From CAKSQL01 sp045649415 (GTDB taxonomy: Bacteria; Bacillota; Clostridia; UBA1381): a stretch of DNA of 64,000 nucleotides. Under the pieces are notes generated by a model. It was not told the DNA's origin. It saw nothing but the letters and a program-made list of their open reading frames with translations, and made no database searches. Positions 8,888 to 16,204 of this stretch are shown here, piece by piece; the stretch's first letter is position 1, and every line of letters begins with the position of its first letter. Both the position numbers and the translations under genes were made by a program. The DNA is taken from assembly GCA_045649415.1 (NCBI GenBank), contig JAZRPY010000004.1, positions 1 to 64,000 on the forward strand. The letters are read 5' to 3'.

Positions 8888-9691
8888 TTATAGATTTTCT
8901 TTTATTTTTACCCTTTCTCGCCTGTATTGTGTCGGAGACACTGAAAACCTTTCTCTAAAATGTCTTTCAAAATTTGCATAGTCACAAAATCCTGATTCAA
9001 AGCATATATCCGTAACTGTCATATTGGAATACTCCAGTAACTTTTTTGCATAATCATATCTAATTGTGCTGAGATACTCCTTAAAATTCACACCGCACTC
9101 CTTCAAAAAAATACTGCTCATATAGGATGGTGTTACCGCTGCGTCAGCTGCAATATCAGAAAGTCTTATGTCATTTCTGAAATTATTTTGAATATAAAGC
9201 ATTGCCTTTTGTACTTTTGACATATAACCATGTCCGTGAATATTGTTTATCCTACATATTTTCCCAAGAATACTATTTAATAAATAAAAGCTATACTCAT
9301 CATCATTTTCGGAAGAAGCAAGATTAAGCTCATGCATAATAGTAGCAAGATAACGGGCATCCTCATCAGAAAGCATAACACTGTCCGAATTAAAAACTGT
9401 AGAAAGCTTAAACAACATATTTCTGTCACATACCTCTCCAGTAAACATAAGTGTAATAACCTGCGAGTCTTCCGTTATTACCTTATGAGAATTTACCGGT
9501 GTCATAAAAAACAACATATTTTTTTCTATCTTCCGCTCGACACCGTCTATTATATAGCTCCCGCTTCCTGATATAATCAGTTCAACTTCATAAAATTCAT
9601 GCCAATGCGTGGGATAACTGCTAATCTTCTTTTCTTTCACCATTATTTTTTCGTTTTTTATTTTTTGCAATCCTGTATATCTGTCTATCAT
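8888..9691 (-). CDS. AraC-family transcriptional regulator
   Basis: This 267-residue regulator has an N-terminal cupin-like sensing domain (THWHEFYEVELIISGSGSY, about residues 27-50) and a C-terminal AraC domain with two helix-turn-helix units. The second contains DICFESGFCDYANFERHF. Such proteins sense a small ligand, often a sugar or a cell-surface compound, and activate nearby genes. It is divergent from the transaldolase gene, its most likely target. GGGTGA serves as ribosome site. The ligand cannot be told from sequence. Confidence 0.9.
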   Translation of the reverse strand: MIDRYTGLQKIKNEKIMVKEKKISSYPTHWHEFYEVELIISGSGSYIIDGVERKIEKNMLFFMTPVNSHKVITEDSQVITLMFTGEVCDRNMLFKLSTVFNSDSVMLSDEDARYLATIMHELNLASSENDDEYSFYLLNSILGKICRINNIHGHGYMSKVQKAMLYIQNNFRNDIRLSDIAADAAVTPSYMSSIFLKECGVNFKEYLSTIRYDYAKKLLEYSNMTVTDICFESGFCDYANFERHFRERFSVSPTQYRRERVKIKENL

Positions 9692-9693
9692 AA

Positions 9694-9785
9694 TATATCA
9701 CCCAAAATAATTTTATATCAAAATCGTAAAAAAAGCAATATTATTCAATAAATTTACAATGCATGTATATAAAATAGGTGATATA
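9694..9785. promoter_or_regulatory. Inverted pair TATATCACC / GGTGATATA in the divergent promoter region
   Basis: TATATCACC (9694-9702) and its exact reverse complement GGTGATATA (9777-9785) bracket the AraC-transaldolase intergenic region, 74 bp apart. The pair could be AraC-protein half sites. One copy doubles as the ribosome site of the araC-type gene, which weakens the case. Confidence 0.3.
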
Positions 9786-9820
9786 CTATAGTGGTAAAAT
9801 AAAAAAGGAGACAAAGTGAA

Positions 9821-10468
9821 ATGAAACTGTTTATTGACACCGCAAATATTGAAGAAATCAAAGAAGCCAATGAACTTGGCGTAATATGTGGAGTTACCAC
9901 AAATCCGTCACTAATCGCAAAAGAAGGCAGAGATTTTAAGACTGTAATTAACGAAATCACCGCTATTGTAGATGGACCAATATCTGCCGAGGTAATAAGT
10001 CTTGATGCAGACTCCATGGTAGAAGAAGCCATACCTCTTGCTCAGATGAATAAAAATATCGTAATTAAAATCCCTATGACCGCAGAAGGTTTGAAGGCTG
10101 TAAAAAGACTTAGTGCTATGGGGATACATACGAATGTAACTTTGATTTTTTCGGCTGCACAGGCGCTTCTTGCCGCACGCGCAGGTGCAACCTATGTAAG
10201 CCCATTCTTAGGCAGACTTGATGATATAAACTCTGATGGAATGGCATTAATTTCCGATATTGTCGATATTTTTGATGCGCATGCAATCAATACGGAAATT
10301 ATATGTGCAAGTATCAGAAATCCAAATCATGTCACAGAAGCCGCAAAACTTGGAGCACACATCGCAACCATTCCATTTGGTGTAATTATGCAGATGTTAA
10401 AACACCCTCTTACCGATGCCGGTATAGAAAGATTCTTAAAAGATTGGGAACAACATTTAAACAAATAA
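9821..10468 (+). CDS. tal: Transaldolase, small TalC/Fsa-type fold
   Basis: The 215-residue protein belongs to the short transaldolase/fructose-6-phosphate aldolase family. The Schiff-base Lys is in IVIKIPMT. Two positions separate the activities: transaldolases have Glu and Phe where Fsa has Gln and Tyr. Here the stretches read SAEVIS (Glu) and VSPFLGRLDD (Phe), so transaldolase activity in the pentose phosphate pathway is more likely than aldolase. AAGGAG (9805-9810) precedes ATG 9821. It is monocistronic, divergent from an AraC regulator and followed by a terminator. Confidence 0.9.
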   Translation: MKLFIDTANIEEIKEANELGVICGVTTNPSLIAKEGRDFKTVINEITAIVDGPISAEVISLDADSMVEEAIPLAQMNKNIVIKIPMTAEGLKAVKRLSAMGIHTNVTLIFSAAQALLAARAGATYVSPFLGRLDDINSDGMALISDIVDIFDAHAINTEIICASIRNPNHVTEAAKLGAHIATIPFGVIMQMLKHPLTDAGIERFLKDWEQHLNK

Positions 10469-10487
10469 ATTAAAACGGATCATATAT

Positions 10488-10532
10488 AAAACATCGGACA
10501 CAAGATAAAATTTCTGTTATCCGATGTTTTTT
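10488..10532 (+). terminator. Terminator of the transaldolase gene
   Basis: The stem AAAACATCGGA / TCCGATGTTTT ends in a run of T. It lies 20 bp behind the stop codon. Confidence 0.8.
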
Positions 10533-10638
10533 ATTTTCTTTCTAATCACATTTGTTCTTGGTTGCATCAACTCTTAGACATTCTTCATTTAGACAATGGA
10601 GGTTTTTCATTCGACAATATTCGATATTCATAAATCTC

Positions 10639-10720
10639 GTCGCGACAGCGACATATCGAGTGCGTCAGCACATATCGAGTCTGTAAGACATATCGAGAAT
10701 TAGCAAGAATTCATATCGAT
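10639..10720. repeat. Tandem mini-hairpin repeat with constant ATATCGA spacer
   Basis: Four units follow one another. Each is a small stem-loop whose arms differ from unit to unit but stay complementary, followed by the constant octamer ATATCGAG (last copy ATATCGAT). The stems are GTCGC/GCGAC, GTGC/GCAC, GTCT/AGAC and GAATT/AATTC; the octamers start at 10653, 10672, 10690 and 10713. A reverse copy of the spacer core (TCGATAT) lies just upstream at 10621. The array sits between two convergent genes. It is not a CRISPR: the units are too short and have no constant repeat. Confidence 0.65.
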
Positions 10721-10766
10721 GCGTTGCTATACAACACAATCGCCTATTTCAAGTTATGTACGAAAA

Positions 10767-11171
10767 TTATTCAGTCTTTTCATCATCAGCAATCTCAACA
10801 AGACCATCGGGGGTTTCTACCAGATCATGCCGATTAAGTAAAAATCTTCTGATTACAAAAAGTATCGCAATAGCTGCAACTGTAATCAAATTTTCCAAAG
10901 GAGTAGTATGTCCTATTATTAACTGTCTGGCAAGAGCAAATGCTAAAACCTCAATAACTGTCTCAGGAGTGTGCTTGCAAAGCATTTTTATAAGTTCGGC
11001 ACCAATAGCAAGCGTAATTGCTTTATCTAAAACCACAACAAGCGAATCTATACCATTTTCAATAAACGAAATATTAAACATATCTATCACTATCCACGCA
11101 CCCAGAACTACTACTGCGATGCCCACAATAAGCGATATGAACAGCTCCACAAAATAGCTTATCTCAAACAT
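10767..11171 (-). CDS. PsiE-like small membrane protein
   Basis: This 134-residue protein has four predicted membrane helices and the stretch ELIKMLCKHTPETVIEVLAF, which resembles the PsiE (phosphate-starvation-inducible E) family. That family has no established biochemical function. The C-terminal tail is acidic and cytoplasmic. The ATG lacks a clear ribosome site; a 12-codon ORF with good AGAGGA spacing overlaps its start and may couple translation. An antisense ORF of similar length in this place is a shadow. Confidence 0.6.
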   Translation of the reverse strand: MFEISYFVELFISLIVGIAVVVLGAWIVIDMFNISFIENGIDSLVVVLDKAITLAIGAELIKMLCKHTPETVIEVLAFALARQLIIGHTTPLENLITVAAIAILFVIRRFLLNRHDLVETPDGLVEIADDEKTE

Positions 11172-11194
11172 TTTTTTTGAAGTTTTTTTCTCAT
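11159..11194 (-). CDS. Short leader ORF overlapping the psiE-like start
   Basis: ATG 11194 is preceded by AGAGGAAC at good spacing and opens a frame of 11 codons plus TAA, rich in Lys. It overlaps the start of the PsiE-like gene by 13 bases in another frame. Since the main gene lacks its own ribosome site, translational coupling through this leader is plausible. A miscount in the adjoining poly-A run would change the picture. Confidence 0.3.
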   Translation of the reverse strand: MRKKLQKKCLR

Positions 11195-11236
11195 AATACT
11201 TGTTCCTCTGACTCTAAATTTATATGTATTTATAAA

Positions 11237-11266
11237 ATTATAGTTTTACTCTATGCTGTACATCAA
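11237..11266 (-). promoter_or_regulatory. Promoter for the PsiE-like gene
   Basis: TTGATG (11261-11266) and TATAAT (11237-11242) on the - strand are 18 bp apart. The -35 box overlaps the last codons of the upstream gene. Confidence 0.5.
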
Positions 11267-12411
11267 GTTGATTTTTTATCAATTTTAAATACAACCCCAC
11301 TTACAGGCTGAATCCATTCGCCATCTATTATTACATCATAGATTCCATTCATGTGCTCGTGAGCATAGTCAAGTGTAGTTTTTTCATCTTTGTTTAAAAA
11401 TGCAAACATTTCAACATTCATTGAATCTTCAGGATAACTGAGAGATATTCTTGGCGATTTTGTTGGGTCAATCAAAACAACATCAAGAATCGAGTTCCAT
11501 TGCTTAGGCATATGAAATATAATTCTTATGCTATGTTCTTTAAGGCTCAAATCATGTCCAACCTTGAAGGTACAAAGAATACCATCATCTTTGACAGTAA
11601 CATTTTCAAGGTTGCCAGAGATACCGTCAACTCTAAGATTGAGCTTTATCAGCTTTTGTAAAGTATTGATATCTAATGCTGCCCTCTTAAAGTTTTCAAC
11701 ATCTTCAGCGCATAAATCCATCTTTTCTCTGAACACACAATTATTAAAAAGCGTATCATTTTCACGATCTCTTAAGGTATTATCAAGACTATTATTGTCG
11801 AACCTGAATGCTATTTTTACAATATTTGAACTAAGGATATTATCGTCCGAGAGATATTTGACACTATAATCAAGAATTTCCTGAACATAAAAATACTTTG
11901 TTTTGTCAGTAAGAATATCATCATATACAGCCGGGAAATCTGTTCTTAATTCAAAATTGTAGTTAAATTCGGTTTTTAATGTGCGTGCAACATCTGTGAA
12001 AAGAAATCTTTCCATACTTGAATTTATCATTTCTGCTGCATCAGGACCATCTGCAATAGTTTCAATTGTTGATTGTATAAATGTCTTTTTCTGCTTATCG
12101 GTAAAGAGTTCTATCATTTCGGGATTACTCATCAATGCTTCGGTGATTTTATTTGACATTTCAATTGCCGAGGCATCCTTTGAGAGTTTTTCGTTAAAGA
12201 AATCAAACAACAATATCGGTGGCAAAATACCAATAAAGCTGTATATTAGTTCTAAACTGAACGATTCTCCGTTGATATAATTTTTAAAAAACGCAAAAAT
12301 CACAAGTAACACCCACACCGATGCTGTTATTGTGTAAAGAATCATATAGTTTTTGTTTTTTTCTTTTTTTACAAACTTTATAAGTTCGTCTTTTTCTTTT
12401 GATCTTTTCAT
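11263..12411 (-). CDS. Orphan membrane-anchored protein
   Basis: I do not recognise this 382-residue protein. Two hydrophobic segments near the N-terminus (about residues 23-42 and 52-70) should anchor it in the membrane. The remaining roughly 300 residues are hydrophilic, mixed alpha/beta and without a visible signature motif. Its start overlaps the stop of the VanX-like dipeptidase by four bases (ATGA), so the two are co-translated. That pairing may link it to cell-wall peptide turnover, but this is inference only. Confidence 0.7.
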   Translation of the reverse strand: MKRSKEKDELIKFVKKEKNKNYMILYTITASVWVLLVIFAFFKNYINGESFSLELIYSFIGILPPILLFDFFNEKLSKDASAIEMSNKITEALMSNPEMIELFTDKQKKTFIQSTIETIADGPDAAEMINSSMERFLFTDVARTLKTEFNYNFELRTDFPAVYDDILTDKTKYFYVQEILDYSVKYLSDDNILSSNIVKIAFRFDNNSLDNTLRDRENDTLFNNCVFREKMDLCAEDVENFKRAALDINTLQKLIKLNLRVDGISGNLENVTVKDDGILCTFKVGHDLSLKEHSIRIIFHMPKQWNSILDVVLIDPTKSPRISLSYPEDSMNVEMFAFLNKDEKTTLDYAHEHMNGIYDVIIDGEWIQPVSGVVFKIDKKST

Positions 12412-13112
12412 TTTTCCACAATCCCCTCTTTCGTATATACTCCAATATATATAGCAGGAGTTTTTTTATAATAAGCCCAAAACATATCTCCATAATCATA
12501 ATGCCACCATTCGGTAGGCAAATTTGTAAACCCAGCATTTATCATGCAATTATATAATATCCGTCGGTTGTTTCGAACAATTTCATATTTTTCTGAACAT
12601 TTCTCGTAAAACGCTGTTGAGGTTTCATCTTTAAATTCGTCATACTTTGTTCCCATATCAAGCTCTGTACCGTCAGACTTAATCAATGTAACATCAACTG
12701 CACCACCCGTTGTATGAACGGGTGGAAAATTGTGGTCTTTATTTGGAAATGATATATATTTTTTTATAATTTGTTCTCTTTTATCAGCAGTTTCATTTTC
12801 AAGATTATATAGCTTAACTATTGTTTGCGAATAGCTATCATAAAGCTCTTTTTGAAGCGCAAATGGTCTCCATGCATCCCATATTCTCAATTTTATTCCC
12901 TTCGGAAGAAAATTTTGTGCCTCATACAATCTGTTTACTACTTCATTTCTAAGATAGCAGTCCTCTATTGCATGAGTTTTGTTTAGAATCGGATATTGCA
13001 TTCTTATATCTATTTTTTCATTGGTGGAAATCTTCACAAACCCTTCAGGCACATGCTTTACATTCGTATAAAACTTCGGTTCTTCAATTTCAGGTATTCT
13101 ATTTTTGAGCAT
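12408..13112 (-). CDS. D-alanyl-D-alanine dipeptidase, VanX/DdpX family
   Basis: The enzyme is a zinc dipeptidase that splits D-Ala-D-Ala. In this 234-residue protein the family's key sites are present: the Arg in IWDAWRP, the zinc ligands in HTTGGAVDV (His and Asp), and EWWHYDYG with the catalytic Glu and third ligand His. No signal peptide is seen, so it should be cytoplasmic. No vanH, vanA or two-component genes lie nearby, which argues for D-Ala-D-Ala recycling rather than vancomycin resistance. It is the first gene of a two-gene operon with the orphan membrane protein. Confidence 0.9.
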   Translation of the reverse strand: MLKNRIPEIEEPKFYTNVKHVPEGFVKISTNEKIDIRMQYPILNKTHAIEDCYLRNEVVNRLYEAQNFLPKGIKLRIWDAWRPFALQKELYDSYSQTIVKLYNLENETADKREQIIKKYISFPNKDHNFPPVHTTGGAVDVTLIKSDGTELDMGTKYDEFKDETSTAFYEKCSEKYEIVRNNRRILYNCMINAGFTNLPTEWWHYDYGDMFWAYYKKTPAIYIGVYTKEGIVEK

Positions 13113-13140
13113 ATTATATCCTTTCTAAAAATATAGCTTT

Positions 13141-13169
13141 ATTTTAATTGAATATGTGTTAATTGTCAA
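13141..13169 (-). promoter_or_regulatory. Promoter of the dipeptidase operon
   Basis: TTGACA (13164-13169) and TAAAAT (13141-13146) on the - strand have a 17-bp spacer, about 30 bases ahead of the start codon. Confidence 0.65.
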
Positions 13170-13274
13170 TTATGAACAATATATAACTCCCTTATCAAAA
13201 GAAAATGATAACGCAATTTTTAACCATAATTATTCATTATTCATTATTCGTTTGTTAAGCAATATCTATACAAG

Positions 13275-13404
13275 CATTCACCTCAAGGTGAATGTAGGTT
13301 GAAAAACAACTCGGATGAGGTAAATAGTTTAACGGATATTTAGTATCCTGCACCTCATCAGTCTGTTATCGCTGATAGCTACTCTTCAAGGAGTAGTCTT
13401 TTTC
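13275..13404 (+). ncRNA. Candidate orphan structured RNA
   Basis: Three well-formed hairpins follow one another. The first is CATTCACC/GGTGAATG with a TCAA loop (13275-13294). The second is a long arm GATGAGGT/ACCTCATC (13314-13359) holding an inner GGATA/TATCC stem. The third, CTACTC/GAGTAG (13379-13396), is followed by TCTTTTTC and looks like an intrinsic terminator. Both neighbouring genes are on the - strand, so this + strand unit is not the leader of either. I cannot match it to a known riboswitch or RNA family. The 5' end is uncertain. Confidence 0.5.
13379..13404 (+). terminator. Terminator of the candidate RNA
   Basis: Stem CTACTC / GAGTAG with loop TTCAAG, followed by TCTTTTTC. It reads only on the + strand. 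Confidence 0.65.
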
Positions 13405-13407
13405 TAT

Positions 13408-13839
13408 TTATATTTTCCTTTCCATTGTTAAATGAGGAATTCCTTCCTCTAAAAATTCTTCTGATACCGAATTGAATCCCATTTTCTCATAAAAACCGAC
13501 TGCCTGTGTTTGTGCGTGAACGGATATTATTTTGCAGTTAAAATGTTTTTTTATTTCTTCCATGCTCTTTTTCATAAGCTCACTGCCAAGTCCTTTATTA
13601 TGTTCTAATGTCAGCACTCTGCCAACCGTTACAACTCCCTCGTCAGTACAAAACGCCCTCAAATATGCTCTGACTCTATTTTCGTCAGCAAAAAAGCAAT
13701 GCAGACTCTCATAATCCTTGTTGTCTAAGTCCTGACAAATTATGTTTTGTTCAAGCAGGAAAATTTCTGCCCTTGATTTTAATATTTCATAAAGCTCCTT
13801 TGTTGAAAGCTCTTCGAAAGTTTTTGATATAAAATTCAT
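13408..13839 (-). CDS. GNAT acetyltransferase, ElaA type
   Basis: The 143-residue protein has the ElaA pattern: an opening FEELSTKELYEILKSRAEIF, then a Glu-Gln pair, and the acetyl-CoA loop region KGLGSELMKKSMEEI. GNAT enzymes move an acetyl group from acetyl-CoA to an amine; the substrate of ElaA is not known. It is monocistronic with its own promoter, squeezed between the putP terminator and the candidate RNA. Confidence 0.85.
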   Translation of the reverse strand: MNFISKTFEELSTKELYEILKSRAEIFLLEQNIICQDLDNKDYESLHCFFADENRVRAYLRAFCTDEGVVTVGRVLTLEHNKGLGSELMKKSMEEIKKHFNCKIISVHAQTQAVGFYEKMGFNSVSEEFLEEGIPHLTMERKI

Positions 13840-13856
13840 AATTACACCTCATGCTC

Positions 13857-13885
13857 ATTATATCACATTAGGCCAAAAATAGCAA
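13857..13885 (-). promoter_or_regulatory. Promoter of the ElaA-type gene
   Basis: TTGCTA (13880-13885) and TATAAT (13857-13862) on the - strand with a 17-bp spacer, starting two bases after the putP terminator stem. Confidence 0.7.
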
Positions 13886-13886
13886 C

Positions 13887-13917
13887 AAAAAAAGTCCTTT
13901 TTTAAAAGGACTTTTTT
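13887..13917 (-). terminator. Terminator overlapping the end of putP
   Basis: The inverted repeat AAAAGTCC / GGACTTTT with A and T tracts on both sides can work on either strand. The putP stop codon (13902-13904) lies in the hairpin, so the last codons of putP form one arm of the stem. Confidence 0.75.
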
Positions 13918-15428
13918 ATGTTTTTATCAATCTTTTTCTCAGTTGCTGTATCATAAATTGCAACCACCTCAGCAGATGGCTTTTTATCAAGCAATGTAAC
14001 TACAACTGCCAACACAAAGCCAACTATGAAGCCAGGAATGATTTCGTAAATTCTTGTGTGGCTCATAAACAAAAGCCACAATACATCTACAACTGCACCA
14101 CTGATAACGCCTGCAACTGCACCCTTATAGGTGAATCTCTTCCAGAACAATGAAAGGATAATTACAGGACCAAATGCAGAGCCGAAGCCTGCCCATGCAT
14201 TTTCAACCATATTCATAATAGCCTGTGCACCTGAACCCTTTGAGCTTGCAATGAAATATGCAATAATTGAAACGACTAAAACAATCAATCTGCCAACCCA
14301 CAATATTTCCTTTTCGGATGCATTCTTTCTAATAACAGGCTTATATATATCGCTTGTGAAGGATGATGATGCAACAAGAAGCTGAGAATCTGCAGTGGAC
14401 ATTGAAGCTGCTATAATTGCCGCCATCAAAAGTCCTGCTATGAATGCAGGGAACAATTTTCTTGCAAGAACTATAAACACCAAGGATTGCTTACCTTGAG
14501 TTAAAAGCTCTGCTCCAACAAGCATTCTGCCAAAGTACGCCATCACAATTACTGCAACCAATGCAATAACAACCCATATAATTGCTATAGTTGCACTCTT
14601 TTTAACCATTTTTGAATCCTTGATTGACATAAAACGAACAAGGATATGAGGCATACCAAAGTATCCCAAGCCCCATGCAAGACCTGATACAATTTCCTTC
14701 CAATCAGCAGAGAAGAAATTAGAAGTGAATGCACATTCAACCACCTCTCCTGCATCTGTGTAGGAATAGACCTGACTTAATGCTCCATAATCCAAATCTG
14801 CAACAAAATAAACAACAAGTGGAACTGTAACTAAAGCCACAAGCATAAGCATTCCCTGGAAAAAGTCTGTCCAACACACTGCCTTGAAGCCACCTAAGAA
14901 GGTGTATATAAGAATGATTGCTGCAAATATAATCATAGCAGTTCTTTCATTCAAGCCTTCAAACACTGTTGTGAATACCGATGTACCTGCAACAAAGCTT
15001 GACGCAACATATACTGTGAAAAATACTAAGAATATAATTGCTGATACAATCTGCAAAACAGGGCTCTTTGTTGCAAATCTGTTTGATAAGTACTGTGGAA
15101 TTGTGATTGAATCATTTGCTGCCTGAGAAAAGTTTCTCAATCTCTTAGCCACAAAAATCCAGTTAAGTGCAGTACCAAGTGCAAGACCGATACCAATCCA
15201 CGCCTGACCAAATCCAAATGCAATGATACTACCAGGAAGTCCCATCAACAGCCATGCACTCATATCTGATGCTTGCGCCGATAAAGCCGCAACCCATGGT
15301 CCCATTGCACGACTACCAAGGAAATATTCCTTTTCACCTGCTCCCTTTGAATTTACAAAGAAATAAATACCGATTGCCAATACGATGACAAAATAAAGTA
15401 TAAATGCTAAAACTTCTATATTAAACAT
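13902..15428 (-). CDS. putP: Sodium/proline symporter
   Basis: A member of the sodium:solute symporter family that imports L-proline with sodium. The 508-residue protein has about 13 membrane helices and the family signature ALSAQASDMSAWLLMGLPG near residues 49-67. It supplies proline as nutrient (for example for Stickland reactions) or osmolyte. It is monocistronic: a promoter and a 36-bp palindrome lie upstream, and a terminator overlaps its end. Substrate assignment within the family rests on overall similarity. Confidence 0.93.
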   Translation of the reverse strand: MFNIEVLAFILYFVIVLAIGIYFFVNSKGAGEKEYFLGSRAMGPWVAALSAQASDMSAWLLMGLPGSIIAFGFGQAWIGIGLALGTALNWIFVAKRLRNFSQAANDSITIPQYLSNRFATKSPVLQIVSAIIFLVFFTVYVASSFVAGTSVFTTVFEGLNERTAMIIFAAIILIYTFLGGFKAVCWTDFFQGMLMLVALVTVPLVVYFVADLDYGALSQVYSYTDAGEVVECAFTSNFFSADWKEIVSGLAWGLGYFGMPHILVRFMSIKDSKMVKKSATIAIIWVVIALVAVIVMAYFGRMLVGAELLTQGKQSLVFIVLARKLFPAFIAGLLMAAIIAASMSTADSQLLVASSSFTSDIYKPVIRKNASEKEILWVGRLIVLVVSIIAYFIASSKGSGAQAIMNMVENAWAGFGSAFGPVIILSLFWKRFTYKGAVAGVISGAVVDVLWLLFMSHTRIYEIIPGFIVGFVLAVVVTLLDKKPSAEVVAIYDTATEKKIDKNIKKSF

Positions 15429-15464
15429 TTATTTATACCTCCTGAAATTTTACTAACTGATGCT

Positions 15465-15493
15465 ATCATATCATACTTTTTTATAGAATGCAA
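15465..15493 (-). promoter_or_regulatory. Promoter of putP
   Basis: TTGCAT (15488-15493) and TATGAT (15465-15470) on the - strand are 17 bp apart. The 36-bp palindrome begins 4 bp upstream of the -35 box. Confidence 0.65.
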
Positions 15494-15496
15494 TAC

Positions 15497-15532
15497 AGAA
15501 CAAGGTACAGAATATATTCTGTACCTTGTTCT
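15497..15532. promoter_or_regulatory. 36-bp perfect palindrome upstream of putP
   Basis: AGAACAAGGTACAGAATA is followed directly by its exact reverse complement with no spacer. It abuts the putP -35 box and lies 62 bp behind the end of the TetR-family gene. It may be an operator, or a bidirectional stem at the end of the TetR operon. The weak T tract is on the + strand only, so a terminator for the TetR gene is not convincing. Confidence 0.6.
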
Positions 15533-15594
15533 TATTTTTGTTAAATTACGCCATTTTCTAACTGTACGATTTTTAATAACAAAATTATTTATTT

Positions 15595-16191
15595 TTAAAA
15601 AATTACATTATTTTTAAAGTCAGACAAAAATACGGGTAAACGCTCCTGAGCATATCTGAATAGTGAATAGTTTCCTTCTGCAAGGCACCAATCATACATC
15701 AATGCCCTTTCGCACATAGCATATGTCTTAACCATATCATTGACGGATTTTTCCTGAGTGAACTCTCCCCTTTTTTGTCCGTTGGATATAATTTTCCGAA
15801 GCAGCTTATAATATGTCCTGTTATAGTCCATAAGATGCTTTTCACCCTTAGTCACGAGCTGAGAGGATAATAGCTTAGCCAACAAATCAAGGGATATGCT
15901 ATTCTCTATCATCTGGAAAAGCTCCTTGTTGAGATAAAGGAGTATGTCAAAGGACGACATATTTTCATCCAAGCCCTCCATAAGCTCCTCATATTTTTCA
16001 TCAAACATATAGGATAATGACGACAGCAATGCATCCTTACCTGTGAAATAATGATAAAATGAGCCTTTGGATGTTCCCGATTCTTCAATAATTTCTTCAA
16101 TTGTGGTATCATCATAGCCCTGGTCATAAAACAGTTTCCACGCCGCAACTATAATTTTACCCTTGGTATTACGAGCAGTTTTCTTTGACAT
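15595..16191 (-). CDS. TetR-family transcriptional regulator
   Basis: The 198-residue protein has the TetR N-terminal DNA-binding domain, with helix-turn-helix TTIEEIIEESGTSKGSFYHYF (spanning about residues 29-49) and a helical ligand-binding domain behind it. It lies 13 bp downstream of the calcium ATPase and is probably in the same transcript. It could repress that ATPase or the nearby putP; the 36-bp palindrome just beyond its end is a candidate site. Effector unknown. Confidence 0.9.
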   Translation of the reverse strand: MSKKTARNTKGKIIVAAWKLFYDQGYDDTTIEEIIEESGTSKGSFYHYFTGKDALLSSLSYMFDEKYEELMEGLDENMSSFDILLYLNKELFQMIENSISLDLLAKLLSSQLVTKGEKHLMDYNRTYYKLLRKIISNGQKRGEFTQEKSVNDMVKTYAMCERALMYDWCLAEGNYSLFRYAQERLPVFLSDFKNNVIF

Positions 16192-16204
16192 ACTATCATT
16201 CCTT

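Noticed and set aside
9821..10468. Fructose-6-phosphate aldolase (Fsa)
   Set aside because: The two positions that separate the activities read Glu and Phe, as in transaldolase, not Gln and Tyr.
10639..10720. Possible CRISPR array
   Set aside because: The conserved part is only eight bases, the variable parts are self-complementary 8-16 bp stems, and no cas genes are present.
12408..13112. Vancomycin resistance cluster
   Set aside because: Only a VanX-type dipeptidase and, far away, a VanZ-like protein are present; the ligase, dehydrogenase and sensor genes that define resistance are absent.
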